Shown piece after piece: positions 18,756-26,011 of a stretch of DNA of 34,051 bases. Within the stretch, counting starts at the first letter, position 1, and every line of letters begins with the position of its first letter. The notes beneath the pieces were generated by a model that saw only the letters and a list, made by a program, of their open reading frames with translations, was not told where the DNA came from and did not search any database. The position numbers were made by a program, and so were the translations under genes. The stretch comes from an uncultured Candidatus Woesearchaeota archaeon. GTDB lineage: Archaea; Nanobdellota; Nanobdellia; UBA10117. The DNA lies in NCBI GenBank assembly GCA_903864915.1, contig CAIPHS010000005.1, forward strand, positions 67,968 to 102,018. Reading direction: 5' to 3'.

Positions 18756-18773
18756 TTAGTATTGTAATACTAA
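18756..18773. promoter_or_regulatory. 18-bp palindrome upstream of the 113-aa gene
   Basis: TTAGTATT-GT-AATACTAA: perfect 8-bp arms, just upstream of an A/T-rich TATA-like stretch. Confidence 0.45.
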
Positions 18774-18775
18774 AT

Positions 18776-18808
18776 AAAGCAAATAAAAATTAAAGAGAAT
18801 AAAAAAGG
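18776..18808 (-). terminator. Probable T-rich terminator after the 397-aa gene
   Basis: Minus strand reads CCCTTTTTTATTCTCTTTAATTTTTATTTGC after the stop. Confidence 0.4.
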
Positions 18809-18813
18809 GAAAT

Positions 18814-20007
18814 CTAGTAGTACAAGGTCTTTGCTGTCTTGCCGTTGTTGTTCTTGTTGTACTGCATGAATGCTACTATGGCTGCACCAATTATGGCCAG
18901 ACCGACAAACAAGCCAGCGAATCCTGACAATCCCTGAGTCACATCTGCATTAACTGTCATCTGTGAGATTGCGTTTCCGCCCTCTGTAACAGTTATGGTT
19001 GCTGTCTGTGCGCCAGTTGCTTCAGGAGTCATTTCGATTGAAACTGTCCTTGATTGCGCTGGAGCCAGGCTAAACGTGGCTGGGGTTACAGTTGTCTTTA
19101 TGTTGTCTGCTACAACTGCAACTGCGTATGTCTTGGTTTCTGTTCCCTTGTTTATAATGTTCAACTGCACAGAATCTGTCTGTGCGAACTTCAAGCCTTT
19201 TGTTATGGTTGAAGTTGGGGTCTTTGTTGCGTCCACTTTTGCAGGCACTTCAACAATCAGGTTTGCACTTGCTGTGTTCTTAGCCAGGTTGTTTGAAGCT
19301 GTTGCTGTCAAAGTGTAGATGCCTGATGCATCTTTTGGCAGGTTAAACGTGAAGTATACAGTCTGCTCAGTTCCTGAGTACAGGTCGCCGAACAGCTTGA
19401 CTGACTTCAAGACGTCGAATTCTGGGACTGCTACTGCAATAGCAACATTTGACAAGTCGTCCTTGCCGTTGTTCCTTACAGTAACTGCTACATCAACTGT
19501 GTCGCCAGCTTTGTACTGTGTCTTTGACAACCTTACATCAGTTACGTAAACAGAGTCATCCTGACCTTCAACTTGAAGTGTTTTCCTTGCTTCAACAGTT
19601 ACCTTTTCACCGGCAACTGCGAATGGTGCTTCGAATCTGCCGCTTGCCTGGATTACTATTGTGTAATCGCCGGCTTCAACATCGGCAGGCACATTCAATG
19701 TTAGTGCCAAGTCTCTGTCTGAGTTCTGCTGAACTACCAGACCAGATGCAATAGCTTTGTCTGAAACTCTCTCGCCGAACTTGTTCTCAAGCCAAGCCTT
19801 GACTTCGATGTTCTCTATGTTCAAGGTTGGGTCTGAGTTTGCAAGAGTCATCTCAACAGGTATGCTTGTACCCGGAGCTACGTTATCTTCATAATCTATA
19901 TGATTGATTGCAAATTCTGAGGCTTTGCTGTCTGTTGCTGCAAAAGCGGCTATAGGGGCAATTAACAACAGAATTGCCAACGCTGTAAATATTTTAGTGG
20001 CTATCAT
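18814..20007 (-). CDS. Secreted, C-terminally anchored CARDB-like surface protein
   Basis: Signal peptide MIATKIFTALAILLLIAPIAAFAA; CARDB-like YKAGDTVDVAVTVRNNGKDDLSNVAIAVAVP; C-terminal TM GLFVGLAIIGAAIVAFM. Confidence 0.85.
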   Translation of the reverse strand: MIATKIFTALAILLLIAPIAAFAATDSKASEFAINHIDYEDNVAPGTSIPVEMTLANSDPTLNIENIEVKAWLENKFGERVSDKAIASGLVVQQNSDRDLALTLNVPADVEAGDYTIVIQASGRFEAPFAVAGEKVTVEARKTLQVEGQDDSVYVTDVRLSKTQYKAGDTVDVAVTVRNNGKDDLSNVAIAVAVPEFDVLKSVKLFGDLYSGTEQTVYFTFNLPKDASGIYTLTATASNNLAKNTASANLIVEVPAKVDATKTPTSTITKGLKFAQTDSVQLNIINKGTETKTYAVAVVADNIKTTVTPATFSLAPAQSRTVSIEMTPEATGAQTATITVTEGGNAISQMTVNADVTQGLSGFAGLFVGLAIIGAAIVAFMQYNKNNNGKTAKTLYY

Positions 20008-20012
20008 TTTTT

Positions 20013-21290
20013 TTACTTTCCCCTCGCCTTAATAATTAAAGGCTTGGCTGCGCCTTTTGACATGGCGTCCTTGCCAACCCAAGCAATTATTCCAGCAAGT
20101 ATCAAGACAATTGCGCCCAGTGCTATCTCAGTAGTTGGTAAAGGTGTGCTTGTCTGTTCAGCAGGTTGCACAACAGTCACTGTTGACTGTGGCTGTACGA
20201 CAGTTACGCCGTCTATTGCCAATATGAACCTCTGTATTGTAGAGACACTTCCATATACAACTGATACTATAGTATAGTACTTGCCCGACTTTGTGTTTTC
20301 AGGGACAACAAAGTTCAGGTACTGGGTTGATGTGTCGCCTTGGTTTAATGTGAACGTAGCGCTTGTAGTCTGCACGCCGACATCGCTTACCAGAGTCACC
20401 TTAACAGTCTCGTCGTTTGAGCCTGTGTTTACCATTGAAACAGCTATCTGCACAGTGTCGCCAGCCTTGTAGCTGGTCAAGTCTTCCTGTGTGCCTGTTA
20501 TCAATACCTGGTGCTTCAGCTTTGCAACTTCCAGTTCAACAGTGTTGCCTGTTGCCGGATATTTTGCAATTTGCTGTTTGCCGGATGCATCTTCCCACTT
20601 CAGGTCTACAGTCACTTTGTAAGTGTCTGCGTCTACCTGTGCAGGTATTTCGATTGCGAATGTTTCATCTTGTGAACCGCCAGCGCTTAAGCTGCCTATA
20701 CTTATTGTAGAGGTAACATCTTCGCCGCTATTCAAGTTCTGAACTGTTAATTTTGCTTCAACATGTTTTGCTGTGTAGTTGTTTGCTTCCTTTGCGTCAA
20801 CTTCAAGCTTGAATGTTACTGTGTCGCCAGGGTATACTGTGTCCTTGAAGTCTAAGTTTCCAACATACAAATCAGTACTTGTGCCTGTTGAAGTTCCACT
20901 TGATCCGCTACCGTTGTTTGTGCTTCCATTATCGTTAGAAGCTGGTATAGGGGTCAAGTCGTATGATAATACTCTTATAGGACCGAAGTCGTCATTTACT
21001 GAGACGCCCTTCATTGACCATGCATTGTAGCCTGTCTTTTCTATTGTGATGTCGTACTTGCCGTGTGGCAGGTAGAATGTCATGTCTGTCAGGCTGCCTG
21101 GGTTTGTCCAGGCATGGTTTTCGGTTCCAGTTATGGTTATTTTGTCAGGAGCAGGTGTTGATGCGCTATAAGGCTTCAATTCCAATGCGTGTATAGGTAC
21201 AGCTGCAGCTCCAACTGCTGAACCTACTATTGAAAGCAGGAACAACAGTGCAATAAACAATCCGTTTATATTTTTCATTTTCCTTTTCAC
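20013..21290 (-). CDS. Secreted, C-terminally anchored protein with PEGA-like and CARDB-like domains
   Basis: Signal sequence; PEGA-like LPHGKYDITIEKTGYNAWSMKGVSV; YKAGDTVQIAVSMVNTGSNDETVKVTLVSD; TM EIALGAIVLILAGIIAWVG. GTG start overlaps the upstream stop (GTGA). Confidence 0.83.
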   Translation of the reverse strand: MKRKMKNINGLFIALLFLLSIVGSAVGAAAVPIHALELKPYSASTPAPDKITITGTENHAWTNPGSLTDMTFYLPHGKYDITIEKTGYNAWSMKGVSVNDDFGPIRVLSYDLTPIPASNDNGSTNNGSGSSGTSTGTSTDLYVGNLDFKDTVYPGDTVTFKLEVDAKEANNYTAKHVEAKLTVQNLNSGEDVTSTISIGSLSAGGSQDETFAIEIPAQVDADTYKVTVDLKWEDASGKQQIAKYPATGNTVELEVAKLKHQVLITGTQEDLTSYKAGDTVQIAVSMVNTGSNDETVKVTLVSDVGVQTTSATFTLNQGDTSTQYLNFVVPENTKSGKYYTIVSVVYGSVSTIQRFILAIDGVTVVQPQSTVTVVQPAEQTSTPLPTTEIALGAIVLILAGIIAWVGKDAMSKGAAKPLIIKARGK

Positions 21291-23341
21291 TCCTTTATAT
21301 TAGCCGCAGCAGTCTTGTACTCTGCGTCTGTGGTTATACGGCCTTCAACATATTTGCCGTTCTTGAAAGCAGCTATTAATGTACCTTCTTTTCCATCCTT
21401 GTCGTCTTTAGCGTTTACAAGGTTGTAGAACTTTACAGTTGCGCCGTTGTCAAGGTATTCCCTTGTCCAGTTCTTTGTCGCATTTGAGATGCTCTCATTT
21501 CCGTAAAAGTTCATCATCTTTGTTACATTCGTACCGCTATCAATTGCAAAGAATGAGTACATATCAGGGTGTATGCCTGCATTGACTTCCCACTGGTTTA
21601 GTGTGCCGTTTGCAGCATCGCCAGCCAGGTAGTTTGCATGGCTTACGTTGAACAGGTCAGATGTTATGTTACCCATCCACTGGTACAGTCTTGTTTCCTG
21701 CAGTCCGTGTGTATAACCAGCATCCTCACCCTTGTCATAAATGCCCTTCAATATCTGGTCAAGTGTGGCATGGTCCTTTACGTCAACGCCGTCCCTGACT
21801 GCAATTGCTATTGCATCATTGACTGCATCCTGGAAGCCAGCATCGCTGCCCTTGCCCAGTGTCTTGTCATATAATATGTTTAGTATCTTAGTCCTGTTTG
21901 CATCGCTTTCTGTCATGTTCTTTATCAATGACAGGTTTGTCTTGTCCATGTTTGGTAATTTTGTAAGGACATAGTCTCTCAAGCCATTGAATGTCACAGA
22001 CAGGCCATCAGTGTCAGCCATTGCGGCTAACTCTGCCAGCAATTGTGTGTTGTTCAGGCCATGCAAGTATGTTATATTGACTTGCGTGTTGTGACCGCTT
22101 GCCCAAGTTTGGACGTAGCTAATTAAGCCGTCCTTGGTTGTCAAGTTGTCCCAGTCTGAGCCTATGTTCAGGTTGTGTTCACCTGCAATCTTGCCCAGAG
22201 TGTAAGTTGTGTTCCAATCATCCCTCTGTGCCGATTGTGCAGCATTCCAAATTGGATGTGCTATCTGGTCGAGCGTGTCTACGACCTTGCCGAAGTGATC
22301 AACAGCTAAGTCGCCATCTTCGACGTAATTGAAAGCCTTTTCGACTTTTTCCTTGTCAACAGAAATTGCTTTTCCATCACTGCCGTAAACTGTGTAGGAA
22401 ACAGTTCCCTTGCTTACCTTAACTTCTATGGCTTTTGCATCGGTTACGCCTGTGTATTTTGAGACTTGTGCGACATCTTCTTTCGCAATTGGCCTTAACC
22501 AACTCAATTCCTTGCCGTCAAAGACAGGAGTTGTGTAAACGTTAACGTCTCCGGCGTTGTTGCCATCAGAGTTGTGGTGGCCTTGTGAAAGCGCAAATGC
22601 GTTCCTTGCCTTTTCAGGTGAAAGAGTCTTGACATTTCCGTCATAGTATTTCACGACTCCGCCATCTTTCATGTCCAGGGTTATATTTACATTGCCTGTT
22701 CCGTCTTTAGCAAGTATATAATTTACATTAGAACCTACAACGTTTGACCAGTTTATGTTTAAGCCAAGGTAGTCTGTCAAATCCTTTGCAGTTGCAGTAT
22801 CATCTACATGGTAAGTTTGACCAAGGTGAGCTTCCAAATCTGCTGGATGATCGTGGGTCACCGAAATAGTTGTCTTTTTTACTGGGTGAGTTAATCCATA
22901 AGCTGCTAGAAAACCTGCAACTGGACCAACAGCTGGTCTTGCAGCGCTTACTATAGCTACACCTAATCCAGCCGCAGCTCCAAGCAAAACGCCTTGTGGT
23001 CCTGGAACTGTTGAAACAACATACGTGAATGTGGCTCCACCACCAAGAACTGCGCTACCTGCTCTTGCAGCCTTTGTTGTTTTAGGGTGTGCTAAGAACC
23101 AATTATTATAACCATCTGTTAAATCTTGCAATTTGTGAGAATTATCATACCAGTTTGCAAAACTTCCAGGTGCTTGAGTGACTGTAATTATCGGAGCTGG
23201 AGCTGGTGCTCCTGGAGCTGGTGCGGGAGGGGCAGACATTGTTGAACTCCAACCTCGCTTGTTTGCCCAACTTCCGGGTGTTATAGAACCATCTGTATTG
23301 AATCCCAATTTGCGTTTTATCTTCTCTTTTATTTGAACCAT
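21287..23341 (-). CDS. Membrane-anchored protein of unknown function with a large sequon-rich C-terminal region
   Basis: Basic N-terminus, Pro/Ala-rich linker (SAPPAPAPGAPAPAP), hydrophobic Gly/Ala-rich segment (about aa 95-150), then about 500 aa with roughly 16 N-x-S/T sequons. SD GAGG before the ATG. Confidence 0.82.
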   Translation of the reverse strand: MVQIKEKIKRKLGFNTDGSITPGSWANKRGWSSTMSAPPAPAPGAPAPAPIITVTQAPGSFANWYDNSHKLQDLTDGYNNWFLAHPKTTKAARAGSAVLGGGATFTYVVSTVPGPQGVLLGAAAGLGVAIVSAARPAVGPVAGFLAAYGLTHPVKKTTISVTHDHPADLEAHLGQTYHVDDTATAKDLTDYLGLNINWSNVVGSNVNYILAKDGTGNVNITLDMKDGGVVKYYDGNVKTLSPEKARNAFALSQGHHNSDGNNAGDVNVYTTPVFDGKELSWLRPIAKEDVAQVSKYTGVTDAKAIEVKVSKGTVSYTVYGSDGKAISVDKEKVEKAFNYVEDGDLAVDHFGKVVDTLDQIAHPIWNAAQSAQRDDWNTTYTLGKIAGEHNLNIGSDWDNLTTKDGLISYVQTWASGHNTQVNITYLHGLNNTQLLAELAAMADTDGLSVTFNGLRDYVLTKLPNMDKTNLSLIKNMTESDANRTKILNILYDKTLGKGSDAGFQDAVNDAIAIAVRDGVDVKDHATLDQILKGIYDKGEDAGYTHGLQETRLYQWMGNITSDLFNVSHANYLAGDAANGTLNQWEVNAGIHPDMYSFFAIDSGTNVTKMMNFYGNESISNATKNWTREYLDNGATVKFYNLVNAKDDKDGKEGTLIAAFKNGKYVEGRITTDAEYKTAAANIKE

Positions 23342-23427
23342 TTTGTTTACCTCATGAGATGCTTAGCATCATTTTTTACTTTATAGTAGCTAATGCCTAT
23401 TTAAACCTTTCGATTTGTTGCTACTTC

Positions 23428-25188
23428 TCAATTACTAAAGTATTGGCCTAAATCTGGCGCACCCTCGACGTGCTTGGCGCCCGAATAGTAGGGCAATATG
23501 TCTGCTATTGCTTTTGCAGTCTTGACGTCCTTTACTGGCAAGCTAACGTAATTCCTGCCATCCCCTACTATAATATTAGTATAGTCTTTTGATGTTGATA
23601 TGGCAAAGATATCTGGCTTGTCCCCTGGATACTTATCCATGAACTTTTCTTTGGCCCTTTCGTAAAGTCTGGCAAATTTTGCCGCAGCCTTAGGGCTTGT
23701 TTCTGACACCTTCCTGAAGGTAAGGGCTGTTGACAGCTCGCTATATGGAAAATCGTTATGCGTTTCTTGCAGTCTCTTTGCATTTTTAGCACTATGCTTG
23801 TAATGAAGGGTTTCGTTGCCTTCCCCTGATTCTGCCTTTGCCTGGAAGAATTTAACTATGCCACTATCGCTTTCTGGATCGTAAGAATTCCAAAGTGATT
23901 TTGCTTGATCGACTTCAGACCTTTTGTGGTAAATATCCCGCAGGTACAAAATTGTGTTTGCCCATATCGCACGGGCTGCATCTTTTGCATCATCATTGTT
24001 GACTAAATCCACATCTTTTTCGTTTGCAATGCTTTCGTTATTGTTCTGCATTGAAACATTTGTTTGGTTGAGTACATTATCCAAATATAAGTCGCAATTA
24101 GTGTCTGCGCCTTTTGCGTTTGCAATACTTTCCAAGTCTTCCAGTGCAGCATGTGCTGCCAGCGCATATTCATTCTTTGGATCAAGGCAACTCAACCTGT
24201 CAATAGTATTGTGCAACGTTCTCAATCTCAACGCACCCATATTTTTCAGGAGTGTTGGGATGAGCACCATTTTCTTTTCTTTGGTGTTTGGCGTAACACT
24301 CTCGCCGATAGTATCATAATACCATTGCAGAATATTTCTCGCATCCTTTTCTTCAACACGGTCTTCGCCCGCATATACGCAGAACAATTCAACCATCTCA
24401 TTTACGTTTTCGGGAATTGCAAAGCTCAATATGTCTTCAAGCTGCTTCTGCCTTGCAACCGTGTGCGCTAGTGTCTCATTTTGAGCGCCGCCGTTTGGTA
24501 TTGCTGTATTTTCTATCTGGTTAATGGTATCACATCTTTTCAGATACAAAGGCACGACGTGCTTTAATTTGATTGACTCTAATTCTTTTCCAGCAGCATC
24601 GTAATCAATTTTTGTGTGCCTGCACGCGAAAGGGTCACAAGTGTCTGCAAACTCTGGGTGCTTTCCAAACAATTTCTTTTGTATACATTTGCTATTTTGG
24701 TCTGGATAAAATTCACAATCATATGCGGAGACTGGTAAATTTATGCCAAATTTTCTGACTGCTTCCTTTCCGGATATCCATGCATCCTGTGCCTGTTCCC
24801 ATAAGAATTCCTGCAGCACGCCAGACTGCAATTTATCTAAAACATAATTCACATCTGATGTATCGATGGTGTAAAAAATATCTGAAGCATTGACTGTTGA
24901 AGGTGCATATTCAAAGCCTTTGACCTTGATTATGGCAATATTTTCATCAGGCGTTTCAACAGAATAGTTCAGCTGTCCGGGCCACTTTACAGCCACACCT
25001 TCAGGGCTTACGTGAAAATCTGCGCGATTTAACGCCCTCGGATTTGTAGGTTCCCAGTACTGATCTTCGTAAAGTTTTACATTTTCTAAGTACTTAATTA
25101 GATTATTAACACCATCAGATATTTTTTTCTCGGCAATAGTATTGACTGCGATTTTGCCTGGTTTTGAGCTTACGACCATTTTCACCAC
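23428..25188 (-). CDS. Hypothetical 586-aa protein, no recognised family
   Basis: Long ORF with protein-like composition; strong TATA-like TTTATATA at 25216-25223. Start is GTG at 25188 or ATG at 25179. Confidence 0.8.
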   Translation of the reverse strand: MVKMVVSSKPGKIAVNTIAEKKISDGVNNLIKYLENVKLYEDQYWEPTNPRALNRADFHVSPEGVAVKWPGQLNYSVETPDENIAIIKVKGFEYAPSTVNASDIFYTIDTSDVNYVLDKLQSGVLQEFLWEQAQDAWISGKEAVRKFGINLPVSAYDCEFYPDQNSKCIQKKLFGKHPEFADTCDPFACRHTKIDYDAAGKELESIKLKHVVPLYLKRCDTINQIENTAIPNGGAQNETLAHTVARQKQLEDILSFAIPENVNEMVELFCVYAGEDRVEEKDARNILQWYYDTIGESVTPNTKEKKMVLIPTLLKNMGALRLRTLHNTIDRLSCLDPKNEYALAAHAALEDLESIANAKGADTNCDLYLDNVLNQTNVSMQNNNESIANEKDVDLVNNDDAKDAARAIWANTILYLRDIYHKRSEVDQAKSLWNSYDPESDSGIVKFFQAKAESGEGNETLHYKHSAKNAKRLQETHNDFPYSELSTALTFRKVSETSPKAAAKFARLYERAKEKFMDKYPGDKPDIFAISTSKDYTNIIVGDGRNYVSLPVKDVKTAKAIADILPYYSGAKHVEGAPDLGQYFSN

Positions 25189-25201
25189 TATATGCTAGTA
25201 A

Positions 25202-25221
25202 TATATACAATATGGTATATA
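25202..25221. promoter_or_regulatory. Dyad overlapping the TATA box of the 586-aa gene
   Basis: TATATAC-AATATG-GTATATA: 7-bp perfect arms overlapping TTTATATA (minus strand). Confidence 0.35.
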
Positions 25222-25250
25222 AAGGTTATGGTGGCTTTGTTAAGTTAGTT

Positions 25251-25274
25251 TAAAATAATAAATAAAAAGAAAAG
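25251..25274 (-). terminator. Probable T-rich terminator of the tubulin-like operon
   Basis: Minus strand reads CTTTTCTTTTTATTTATTATTTTA after the 243-aa gene. Confidence 0.45.
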
Positions 25275-25277
25275 GGC

Positions 25278-26009
25278 TTACTTGCCCTTCATGCCCTTAA
25301 AGTATTCTTCCTTTATGCGTTCTAAAACTGGCTTAGCCAGCTTTTCAGCATTTGGTCCCGTGACTTTTCCGCCGAAAGCAGAGTATTCGCCTATTTTCTT
25401 TCCGCCATCGTAAACAGCCACATATGCTGACCAGAAACCATCCACGAATTTATATTCCATATCCTTGGCAGGTGCTGGAGCAGCAGTTTCCACTTTGGTT
25501 TCAAGATTGTCTTCCATCTGCAGATCTTCAGCATCTTCCTCTTTTGGAGTTTCGGTAGGAGGAACTGGCTTTGGTTCGGCTGATTTTTTTGCAGCTTCCC
25601 TTTCCGCAAGCAATTGGTTTAAGCTTGTTTGGTAAAGATTTGCCCTTTCGACAGCTTGCTTTTCATTCTTATAGGGACCTTCTTGGTCGCTTTTAACTAC
25701 CCAGGGCCCCTTTTTTCGCATATACATTACACCATCTGTTGAAGGTGCTTTTGGATCTTTAGAAGGAAACCTTGCGGCATAAGCTACAATTTTATTAGTA
25801 ACAGGGTCTGCATAAACTTTGGTGGGTTTGACTGTTCCATCTTTTCCAGTAACCCGTAATTCATATTCGACTAGGTCGCTAAGTTCAGGTAATTCATCTT
25901 CATCTGCATCGTCAGTTTCTGTTGGAGTTGGCTGTTCGTCTTCACTAGGCTCTCCGCCTAATCCAGCAAACGTCTCTTCTTCTTTTGATTTTTTATCTTC
26001 ATCTGCCAT
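25278..26009 (-). CDS. Acidic hypothetical protein, third gene of the tubulin-like operon
   Basis: Acidic low-complexity N-terminus (EDEQPTPTETDDADEDELPEL) and two ordered-looking segments. Start lies 2 nt after the upstream stop (TAAAAATG). Confidence 0.8.
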   Translation of the reverse strand: MADEDKKSKEEETFAGLGGEPSEDEQPTPTETDDADEDELPELSDLVEYELRVTGKDGTVKPTKVYADPVTNKIVAYAARFPSKDPKAPSTDGVMYMRKKGPWVVKSDQEGPYKNEKQAVERANLYQTSLNQLLAEREAAKKSAEPKPVPPTETPKEEDAEDLQMEDNLETKVETAAPAPAKDMEYKFVDGFWSAYVAVYDGGKKIGEYSAFGGKVTGPNAEKLAKPVLERIKEEYFKGMKGK

Positions 26010-26011
26010 TT

